Under the pieces are notes generated by a model. That model had not been told where the DNA came from. It searched no databases and saw only the letters and a list, made by a program, of their open reading frames with translations. A DNA stretch of 12,016 nucleotides from positions 1 to 12,016 of the forward strand of contig BEHO01000011.1 of assembly GCA_002898915.1 (NCBI GenBank), in the 5' to 3' direction. Source of the stretch: a bacterium HR12. Lineage in GTDB: Bacteria > Actinomycetota > UBA4738 > HRBIN12. The translations under genes and the position numbers were made by a program. This document shows positions 6,618 to 12,016 of this stretch, one piece after another (position 1 is the stretch's first letter; each line of letters begins with the position of its first letter).

Positions 6618-8321
6618 CTACCGGAGCGCCTCGCCGACCGCCCCGCGGAGCTCGGCGTGGTGCCGCACGGTCGCGGCCCGCTCCACCGGCACCTCGACGA
6701 CCTGCACACCGCCCGCGGCCCTGGCGCGCTCGAGCGCCTCGGGGAGATCCTCCGCGCGGAGCACGAGGGCGTGCCCCACACCGGCCGCCTCGCAGACCGC
6801 TCCGAGGTCGAGCCCGTGGGGCGTCACGAACAGGGGCTCGAGCTCGGGCAGGTCGCGCTGGGGGAGCATGGAGAAGATCGCGCCCCCGTCGTTGTTCGGC
6901 ACCACGAGGACGAGGTCCGGCCCCCGCCGACCCCGCCACAGGAGGGAGCCGACGTCGTGCAGGAGCGAGAGGTCGCCGGCGAGCGCCACGGTCGGCGACC
7001 CGGCGGCCGCCACCCCGAGGGCGGTGGACACGAACCCGTCGATCCCGCTCGCGCCGCGGTTCGCGAGCACCCGCAGCCCGGTCCGGGGCCGCATCGCGAG
7101 GTCGAGGTCCCGCACCGGCATGCTGGAGGCGACGACGAGCGTCCCGCCCTCCGGCACCCAGGCCGCCACGTCCCGGGCGACCCGCGGCTCGGAGGGCTCC
7201 GTCCAGGCGTCCAGCATCGCGTCCAGGGCCGAGCGCGCCCGACGGTCCGCCTCCCGCCAGGCCCGGAGCCACGCCGTCTCGCCCCGCGCCGGAGCGCGCC
7301 GGAGGGCCGCGCGGCAGAGCGCCTCCGGGTCCACGACGAGCCGCCGGGCCGCCCGCCGGTGGGGGTCCGCCACGAGGTCGTCGGGGTCCACGATCACCAG
7401 GCGCCCGGCCCTCGCCACGAGCCCGAGCGCGGGGCGCGAGGTCGGCGCCGCCCCCACCTGCAGCACGACCTCCGGTTCGTGGGCCGCGGCGAAGGCCGCG
7501 TCGGCGAACAGCGCCTGCGCGGCCTCGAGCGTCCCCGGGAGCCGCAGGCCCGAGGTCGGCTCGGCGGCGACCGGCCAGCCCACCCGCGCGGCGAGCTCGA
7601 GGAGGGCCGCGGCCGGGGCGCGGAGCGACCCGGCGAGCACGAGCCCCCGCTCGGTGCCGCCGACGACCTCGAGGAGGGCTCGCACGTCCTCCTCCGACGG
7701 CGCCGGGGGACCGGTCGGGCCCTCCCCGAAGGCGAGGCGCACCTCGCCCCGGGCCCGCGCCTCCCGCGAGGGCACGAGGGGCTCGCGGAACGGCAGGTTC
7801 AGGTGCACCGGGCCCGGCGGGTGCCGGAGGCTCCGCCCCCAGGCCTCGAGCGCCAGGCCGTGCCAGTGGCCGGGGTCCGGGCGGTCGCCGGGGACGTCGG
7901 CATCGTGGCTCCAGCGCACGTACCGCCCGTACAGCCCAACCTGCTCGATCGTCTGGTTCGCCCCGACGCCCCGGAGCTCCGGCGGCCGGTCGGCGGTGAG
8001 CAGGAGCAGGGGCACGCGCGCCATGTGGGCCTCGACCGCCGCGGGGAGGAGCTCGGCGGCCGCCGTGCCGCTCGTGCAGGCGACCGCCGCGGGTCGGCCG
8101 GTCGCCTTGGCCAGGCCGAGGGCGAAGAACCCCGACGCGCGCTCGTCGAGGTGCACGTGGACCCGGACCCGGCGGTCCCGGGCGAGCGCCAGCGCGAGGG
8201 GCGTCGAGCGGGATCCCGGCGACACGCACGCGTCGGTGAGGCCGAGGGCCACGAGCGCGCCCACCAGCTCGCGCATGCAGGCGAGCGCGACGTCGCCCTC
8301 GGTCGGCCCCTCGCCGCTCAC
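6618..8321 (-). CDS. menD: SEPHCHC synthase MenD
   Basis: A 567-residue thiamine-diphosphate enzyme that joins isochorismate with 2-oxoglutarate to give 2-succinyl-5-enolpyruvyl-6-hydroxy-3-cyclohexene-1-carboxylate. Family features in order are SPGSRSTPLALAL (residues 34-46) and the ThDP-activating glutamate E60 in HLDERASGFF. These are followed by CTSGTAAAELLPAAVEA, TADRPPEL with GANQTIEQVGLYG, NRGASGIDGF, and the ThDP/magnesium motif GDLSLLHD (449-456) with NNDGGAIF (476-483). The length fits the family. The start is GTG 8321, overlapping the menA stop by 4 bp (GTGA). This gives a normal N-terminal lead of about 33 residues, whereas the next Met (residue 16) would cut into the first helix. 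It is the last gene of a leftward menB-menA-menD unit. Its TAG stop is 1 bp from the menF TGA, and no terminator lies between the two operons. Confidence 0.95.
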   Translation of the reverse strand: MSGEGPTEGDVALACMRELVGALVALGLTDACVSPGSRSTPLALALARDRRVRVHVHLDERASGFFALGLAKATGRPAAVACTSGTAAAELLPAAVEAHMARVPLLLLTADRPPELRGVGANQTIEQVGLYGRYVRWSHDADVPGDRPDPGHWHGLALEAWGRSLRHPPGPVHLNLPFREPLVPSREARARGEVRLAFGEGPTGPPAPSEEDVRALLEVVGGTERGLVLAGSLRAPAAALLELAARVGWPVAAEPTSGLRLPGTLEAAQALFADAAFAAAHEPEVVLQVGAAPTSRPALGLVARAGRLVIVDPDDLVADPHRRAARRLVVDPEALCRAALRRAPARGETAWLRAWREADRRARSALDAMLDAWTEPSEPRVARDVAAWVPEGGTLVVASSMPVRDLDLAMRPRTGLRVLANRGASGIDGFVSTALGVAAAGSPTVALAGDLSLLHDVGSLLWRGRRGPDLVLVVPNNDGGAIFSMLPQRDLPELEPLFVTPHGLDLGAVCEAAGVGHALVLRAEDLPEALERARAAGGVQVVEVPVERAATVRHHAELRGAVGEALR

Positions 8322-9229
8322 CCCGCGGTCACTCCCGCCGCCCACAGCCCCAGCGACAGGAGCGCGCCGAAGGCCAGCGTGAGGGCCGAGGTCGCCACCA
8401 GCACCGGCACCAGCTCGCGGCCCTCGGCCCGGCCGATCGCCTCCATGGGGCGGATCGCGAGCGGCCAGGACGCGAGCGCGAGGAGCGCCCACATCGGCAG
8501 CCCGCGCCCCGGATCCGCGATGCCGACCAGCACCCCCACCACCACCACCGCGTACGCCCCCACGACGAGGGCGCGGTACAGGCGCCGGGCGGCCCGGGAG
8601 CCGATCCGCACCGCGAGCGTGCGCTTGCCGCTCGCCGCGTCGGTCGGGATGTCGCGCACGTTGTTCGCCTCCAGGATGGCCACGATCAGCAGGCCCATCG
8701 GCACGCTCGCCCACCAGGCCGACGGCGGCACGGTCTCCGCGTTCACGTAGGCCGTCCCCGCGGTGGCCATGAGGCCGAAGAAGACGAACACGGCGACCTC
8801 GCCGAGCCCGAGCCCCGCGTAGGGCCGCGGCCCGCCCGAGTAGAGCCACAGCGCCCCCATGGCCGCGGCCCCGATCGGCACGAGCCAGAGCGTGGTCGCC
8901 AGGGCGAGGGCCAGGCCCGCGAGGCCCGCCACCCCGATGCAGAGCAGCGCCGCCGCGAGCACCGCGCGCGGCGAGGCCATCCCGCTCGCTACGAGCCGCG
9001 GCGGCCCCAGCCGTGCCTCGGTGTCCACCCCGCGCACGCCGTCGTGGTAGTCGTTGGCGAAGTTCGCGCCGACCTGCAGCGCCAGCCCGACGAGGAGCGC
9101 CGCCGCGGAGCGCCAGGCGACCGTCCGACCGGCGGCGGCCATCCCGACCAGCACCGGGGCGACGCTCGCCCCGAGGGTGCGGGGCCGCGCCCCCTGCCAC
9201 CACACCGCCAGTCGCCGGCCGGCCCCCAT
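8318..9229 (-). CDS. menA: 1,4-dihydroxy-2-naphthoate polyprenyltransferase MenA
   Basis: A 303-residue membrane prenyltransferase of the UbiA superfamily that attaches the polyprenyl tail to 1,4-dihydroxy-2-naphthoate, giving demethylmenaquinone. The first Asp-rich motif is NDYHDGVRGVD (residues 59-69), followed by GPPRLVASG. The second is NNVRDIPTD (189-197), followed by GKRTLAVRIG. Both are the magnesium-diphosphate sites typical of MenA. There are about eight or nine hydrophobic helices. The start at ATG 9229 gives the standard N-terminus (WWQGARPRTLGASVAPVLVG). The gene follows menB after 10 bp and overlaps menD by 4 bp, so the three are co-transcribed. The polyprenyl diphosphate synthase that makes its co-substrate is not in the window. 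Confidence 0.95.
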   Translation of the reverse strand: MGAGRRLAVWWQGARPRTLGASVAPVLVGMAAAGRTVAWRSAAALLVGLALQVGANFANDYHDGVRGVDTEARLGPPRLVASGMASPRAVLAAALLCIGVAGLAGLALALATTLWLVPIGAAAMGALWLYSGGPRPYAGLGLGEVAVFVFFGLMATAGTAYVNAETVPPSAWWASVPMGLLIVAILEANNVRDIPTDAASGKRTLAVRIGSRAARRLYRALVVGAYAVVVVGVLVGIADPGRGLPMWALLALASWPLAIRPMEAIGRAEGRELVPVLVATSALTLAFGALLSLGLWAAGVTAG

Positions 9230-9239
9230 CGCCCGGGCC

Positions 9240-10076
9240 TCAGGGCCTCCGCGGGAACCGGGAGAAGTCGGGCTCGCGCTTCTCCAGGTACGCGTCCCGT
9301 CCCTCCTTCGCCTCGTCGCTCATGTAGTAGAGGAGGGTGGCGTCGCCGGCGAGCTGCTGCACCCCGGCCAACCCGTCCACCCCGGCGTTGTAGCCGGCCT
9401 TGAGGAGCCGCAGCGCGAGGGGGCTCATCTTCAGCAGCTCCCGGCACCACGCCACGGTCTCCGCCTCGAGGTCGGCGAGGGGGACGACGGCGTTCACCAG
9501 GCCCCAGGCGAGCGCGGTCCGCGCGTCGTACTGGCGGCACAGGAACCAGATCTCCTTCGCCCGCTTCTCCCCCACCTGCCGCGCGAGGAGGTTGATCCCG
9601 TAGCCCCCGTCGAACGAGCCCACCCGGGGGCCCGTCTGCCCGAACCGCGCGTTGTCCGCGGCGATCGTGAGGTCGCAGCAGACGTGGAGCACGTGCCCGC
9701 CCCCGATCGCGTACCCCGCCACCATCGCCACCACCGGCTTCGGCATCCGCCGGATCTGGATCTGGAGGTCGAGCACGTTCAGGCGCGAGATCCCGGTCTC
9801 CTCGTCGACGTACCCGTCGTCCCCGCGCACCCGCTGGTCGCCGCCCGAGCAGAACGCGAGGGGTCCCTCGCCCGTGAGGATCACCACCCCGATCTCCGGG
9901 TCATCCCGCGCGCGGTCGAAGGCGTCCGACAGCTCCCGCACCGTGAGGGGCCGGAAGGCGTTCCGCACCTCCGGGCGGTCGATCGTGATCTTCGCGATAC
10001 CCTCGGCGGTCTCGTACCGGATGTCCGTGTACGTCGCCGCCGGCCGCCAGTCGAGCACCGTCCGCACCGTTTCCAT
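9240..10076 (-). CDS. menB: 1,4-dihydroxy-2-naphthoyl-CoA synthase MenB (type I)
   Basis: A 278-residue crotonase-fold enzyme that cyclises O-succinylbenzoyl-CoA to 1,4-dihydroxy-2-naphthoyl-CoA. Visible features are RPEVRNAF (34-41), the oxyanion segment [16 protein letters not shown] (75-90), where Y89 matches the catalytic Tyr of E. coli Men[21 protein letters not shown], and [14 protein letters not shown] (147-160) with S154 and D156. G149 occupies the place of E. coli Gly156, which marks type I, bicarbonate-dependent MenB; M. tuberculosis MenB has Asp there. The C-terminus [19 protein letters not shown] is typical of the family. There are two possible starts, ATG 10082 and ATG 10076. GGAG at 10089-10086 is 3 nt from the first but 9 nt from the second, so 10076 is preferred. 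It is the first gene of the leftward unit, divergent from menE. Confidence 0.95.
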   Translation of the reverse strand: METVRTVLDWRPAATYTDIRYETAEGIAKITIDRPEVRNAFRPLTVRELSDAFDRARDDPEIGVVILTGEGPLAFCSGGDQRVRGDDGYVDEETGISRLNVLDLQIQIRRMPKPVVAMVAGYAIGGGHVLHVCCDLTIAADNARFGQTGPRVGSFDGGYGINLLARQVGEKRAKEIWFLCRQYDARTALAWGLVNAVVPLADLEAETVAWCRELLKMSPLALRLLKAGYNAGVDGLAGVQQLAGDATLLYYMSDEAKEGRDAYLEKREPDFSRFPRRP

Positions 10077-10085
10077 GAGCATCCA

Positions 10086-10089
10086 CTCC
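10086..10089 (-). promoter_or_regulatory. Shine-Dalgarno site for menB
   Basis: GGAG on the minus strand, 9 nt before ATG 10076 and only 3 nt before ATG 10082. It decides for the second methionine as the menB start. Confidence 0.5.
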
Positions 10090-10116
10090 GAGAGCGCTGA
10101 CTCGAACGATGTGGGC

Positions 10117-10123
10117 TAGCCTA
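10117..10123. promoter_or_regulatory. Overlapping divergent -10 elements between menB and menE
   Basis: The 8-bp palindrome GGCTAGCC (10114-10121) sits in the divergent gap. Read rightward, TAGCCT (10117-10122) fits TAnnnT and ends 7 nt before the menE GTG at 10130. Read leftward, TAGGCT (10123-10118) also fits TAnnnT and would start menB transcription near 10111, leaving a leader of about 35 nt that holds the menB Shine-Dalgarno. -35 boxes are poor: CTGACT at 10097-10102 is only 14 bp from the rightward -10. The call rests on pattern and position only. Confidence 0.4.
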
Positions 10124-10129
10124 TCGCAG

Positions 10130-11335
10130 GTGAGACCCACGCTCCGACCCGGCGACCTCGTTGCCGTGAGCCTGCCACCCGGCCCTGCCTGGGTCGACCT
10201 CGTGCGAGAGGTCTGGGATGCGGGCGCCGCCCTCCTCCCCATCGACCAGCGCCTCACCCCGCCGGAGCGCGCCGCCCTCCTCGAGCGCGCCCGACCGACG
10301 GTCGTCCTCGGCCCCGAGGGGGCCACGCGCCCGTCGGACGGGCTGCCCGCCGAACCGGGGACGGTCCTGGTCGTCGCGACCTCCGGGACGGCGGGCCAGC
10401 CGAAGCTCGCTGCCTTCGACGCCCGGGCGGTCGAGGCCGCCGTCAGCGCCTCCGCCCTCGCCCTCGGGGCGGATCCCGGGGACCGGTGGCTCTGCTGCCT
10501 CCCCCTCGCGCACATCGGGGGGCTCCTCGTGCTGCTCCGCGGCGTGCTCCTCGGCGCGCCGGTCACCGTGCACGAGCGGTTCGACCCCGCCGCCTGCGCG
10601 CGCGAGCGCGACGCGAGGTTCACCGCCGTCGTGCCGACCATGCTGCGCCGGTTGCTCGACGCCGGCGTCGACCTCTCCGGCTTCCGCGCGATCCTCGTCG
10701 GCGGCGCCCCCCTCCCGAGCGAGCTGCGCGCCCGCGCCGAGACGGCCGGCGCCCGCGTCGTCGAGACCTACGGACTGACCGAGTCCTGCGGCGGCGTCGT
10801 CTACGACGGCGTCCCGCTCCCCGGCGTCGAGGTCCGGATCGGCGGTGACGGCTGCATCCGGCTGCGGGCGCCGACCCTCATGCGCGGCTACCGCGCCGAC
10901 CCCGAGGGCACCGCGGCCGCCCTCACCCGCGATGGCTGGCTCCTCACCGGCGACGCCGGGGTGCTCGACGAGCGCGGACGGCTCCACGTGGTCGGCCGTC
11001 TCGACGAGGCGATCACGACCGGCGGCGAGCGGGTCTGGCCCCAGGAGGTCGAGGCGGTCCTGGCGGCCCATCCGAAGGTGGCCGAGGTCGCGGTGGGCGG
11101 ACGGCCGGACCCCGAGTGGGGCCAGCGCGTCGTCGCCTGGGTCGTGCCGACCGACCCGCGCGATCCGCCGACCCTCTCCGAGCTCCGCGAGGCCGCCGCC
11201 GCGCGCCTCGCCCGGTACAAGGCGCCCCGCGAGCTGGTGCTCGTCCCGGCCCTGCCCCGCACCCGGTCGGGCAAGCTCCGCCGACGCCTCGTCGGGGCCG
11301 ACGGCCCCGCGCCGGCCGGGGACGGCGGGGAATAG
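10130..11335 (+). CDS. menE: O-succinylbenzoate-CoA ligase MenE
   Basis: A 401-residue member of the ANL adenylating superfamily that activates O-succinylbenzoate with ATP and CoA, giving the substrate of MenB. It shows the P-loop [10 protein letters not shown] (residues 83-92), LPLAHIGG (124-131), [16 protein letters not shown] (214-222) and the ATP-ribose aspartate in LLTGDAG (D275). The hinge region is [20 protein letters not shown] (289-308). The catalytic lysine is in [10 protein letters not shown] (K382). It is shorter than many acyl-CoA ligases at the N-terminus, as is common for actinomycete MenE. Specificity for succinylbenzoate is assigned from the men neighbourhood. The start is either GTG 10130 or the in-frame ATG 10109. 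GTG is preferred because it follows a -10-like TAGCCT by 7 nt, implying a leaderless message, and neither start has a Shine-Dalgarno sequence. Confidence 0.92.
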   Translation: MRPTLRPGDLVAVSLPPGPAWVDLVREVWDAGAALLPIDQRLTPPERAALLERARPTVVLGPEGATRPSDGLPAEPGTVLVVATSGTAGQPKLAAFDARAVEAAVSASALALGADPGDRWLCCLPLAHIGGLLVLLRGVLLGAPVTVHERFDPAACARERDARFTAVVPTMLRRLLDAGVDLSGFRAILVGGAPLPSELRARAETAGARVVETYGLTESCGGVVYDGVPLPGVEVRIGGDGCIRLRAPTLMRGYRADPEGTAAALTRDGWLLTGDAGVLDERGRLHVVGRLDEAITTGGERVWPQEVEAVLAAHPKVAEVAVGGRPDPEWGQRVVAWVVPTDPRDPPTLSELREAAAARLARYKAPRELVLVPALPRTRSGKLRRRLVGADGPAPAGDGGE

Positions 11336-11343
11336 GCGCCGGT

Positions 11344-11349
11344 TATCCT
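11344..11349 (+). promoter_or_regulatory. Possible -10 element of trxB
   Basis: TATCCT fits TAnnnT in the 70-bp gap between menE and trxB (11336-11405). The -35 region is GC-only and unconvincing. A start near 11356 would give a leader of about 50 nt that contains the hairpin at 11358-11373. Confidence 0.3.
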
Positions 11350-11357
11350 CAGGTGGA

Positions 11358-11373
11358 GGGCCCGCGGGGGCCC
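11358..11373 (+). other. Inverted repeat in the trxB leader
   Basis: GGGCCC-GCGG-GGGCCC can form a 6-bp all-GC stem with a 4-nt loop. There is no following T-run, so it is not a standard intrinsic terminator. It could protect the 5' end of the trxB message, bind a regulator as DNA, or be a by-product of base composition. Confidence 0.35.
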
Positions 11374-11405
11374 GTCGCACGGACGACGCATCGGTGGAGC
11401 GGTCG

Positions 11406-12016
11406 ATGGAGACGGAACGGAAGGTGCTGATCCTCGGCTCGGGGCCGGCCGGCTACACGGCGGCCCTGTACGCCGGCCGCGCGGGGCTCCGCCCCCTCGT
11501 GCTGAAGGGACTGGAGGCCGGGGGCCAGCTCATGCTCACCACGGAGGTGGAGAACTACCCCGGGTTCCCGGACGGGATCATGGGGCCGGAGCTCATGGAC
11601 GCCATGGAGAAGCAGGCGGCCCGCTTCGACGCCGAGATCCTGGCGACGAGCGCGACCCGCGTCGACCTCTCGTCCCGCCCGTTCACCGTCTGGGCCGGCG
11701 AGGAGTCCTGGCGGACCCGGACGCTCATCATCGCCACCGGCGCGAGCGCCCGCTGGCTCGGCGTCCCGGGCGAGGAGCGGCTCCGGGGCCGCGGCGTCTC
11801 GGCCTGTGCGACCTGCGACGGCTTCTTCTTCCGCGACCGCGAGCTCATCGTCGTCGGCGGCGGGGACACCGCGATGGAGGAGGCGATCTTCCTCACCCGG
11901 TTCGCGAGCCGGGTGACGATCGTGCACCGGCGCGACGCGTTCCGCGCCTCCCGGATCATGCAGGAGCGGGCCCTCGCGAACCCCAAGATCGACGTGGTGT
12001 GGAACACGGTGATCGA
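11406..12016 (+). CDS. trxB: Thioredoxin reductase TrxB (3' partial)
   Basis: The first 203 residues of a low-molecular-weight NADPH-thioredoxin reductase, which keeps thioredoxin reduced in the cytoplasm; the gene runs off the window end. Visible features are the FAD-binding GSGPAG (residues 11-16), [19 protein letters not shown] (37-55), [18 protein letters not shown] and the redox-active pair C134/C137 in CATCDG. The NADPH-binding [10 protein letters not shown] (151-160) and HRRDAFRAS (174-182), typical of NADPH specificity, follow. The start is ATG 11406, with GGAG 6 nt upstream (11396-11399); an in-frame GTG at 11394 is a weaker choice because it overlaps that site. In M. tuberculosis trxB2 directly follows the sigM/anti-sigma pair and precedes trxC, so a thioredoxin gene is expected just beyond this window. 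Confidence 0.96.
   Translation, partial: METERKVLILGSGPAGYTAALYAGRAGLRPLVLKGLEAGGQLMLTTEVENYPGFPDGIMGPELMDAMEKQAARFDAEILATSATRVDLSSRPFTVWAGEESWRTRTLIIATGASARWLGVPGEERLRGRGVSACATCDGFFFRDRELIVVGGGDTAMEEAIFLTRFASRVTIVHRRDAFRASRIMQERALANPKIDVVWNTVI

Noticed and set aside
6500..6700. Terminator between the convergent menF and menD
   Set aside because: Only one base lies between the stops and I saw no hairpin with a T-run on either strand near the gene ends.
5234..6781. Minus-strand open frame of 515 codons opposite menF
   Set aside because: No recognisable domain; menF on the plus strand has all catalytic motifs.
6220..8229. Minus-strand open frame of 669 codons in another frame of menD
   Set aside because: Arg/Gly/Pro-rich shadow with no motif; menD occupies the same strand in a frame with complete ThDP-enzyme features.
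5923..8382. Plus-strand open frame of 819 codons opposite menD
   Set aside because: Low-complexity Arg/Ala/Ser translation overlapping real genes; stop codons are rare by chance at this GC content.
5424..8750. Plus-strand open frame of 1108 codons crossing menF, menD and menA
   Set aside because: It is a composition artefact: it is rich in Ser, Arg and Pro, has no domain, and runs through menF in the wrong frame and opposite to menD and menA, which have clear family motifs.
10121..11380. Minus-strand open frame of 419 codons opposite menE
   Set aside because: Shadow frame without motifs; menE on the plus strand has the full ANL signature set.
1..12016. RNA genes, CRISPR arrays, insertion sequences or phage-type genes
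   Set aside because: Nothing in the sequence resembles tRNA or rRNA, regularly spaced repeats, transposases or terminal inverted repeats; coding genes fill nearly all of the window.

Overview
The window is a very GC-rich, densely packed stretch of chromosome. Third codon positions are almost always G or C, GTG starts are frequent, and many gene pairs overlap by exactly 4 bp. The left part (DUF6049-like protein, murJ, ECF sigma factor, zinc-finger anti-sigma factor) and the last gene (trxB) match the order known from Mycobacterium tuberculosis near the replication origin (Rv3909, mviN/murJ, sigM, rsmA, trxB2). This points to an actinomycete (Actinomycetota). A core-only MurJ without the mycobacterial pseudokinase extension and an E. 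coli-like (type I) MenB suggest a lineage distant from Mycobacterium. I cannot name the genus.

Layout. 1-441: C-terminal end of a secreted or membrane-anchored DUF6049-like protein. About 405-2093: murJ, the lipid II flippase. 2090-2500: a small one-pass membrane protein, possibly TadE/TadG-like. 2610-3203 and 3200-3916: an ECF sigma factor and its membrane-bound zinc-type anti-sigma factor. 3976-4674, 4671-5351 and 5348-6616: a rightward operon of a tandem-domain MerR-type regulator, menG (final methyltransferase) and menF (isochorismate synthase). 6618-8321, 8318-9229 and 9240-10076: a leftward operon read as menB, menA, menD. 10130-11335: menE, rightward and divergent from menB. 11406 to the window end: 5' part of trxB.

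How it works together. Six menaquinone genes sit in three transcription units: merR-menG-menF, menB-menA-menD and menE. They cover chorismate to isochorismate (MenF), SEPHCHC formation (MenD), OSB-CoA (MenE), DHNA-CoA (MenB), prenylation (MenA) and C-methylation (MenG). MenC, MenH and a DHNA-CoA thioesterase are not in the window. The block lies between the anti-sigma gene and trxB, which are adjacent in M. tuberculosis. The result is one locus that combines cell-wall precursor export, an envelope-stress sigma factor, the electron-carrier quinone pathway and the thioredoxin system.

No RNA gene, mobile element, CRISPR array or long non-coding stretch was seen; every intergenic gap is under about 110 bp. 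I did not find a wholly new system. The most notable points are the placement of the men block, the double MerR regulator, the MenB type, and the compact symmetric promoter between menB and menE.
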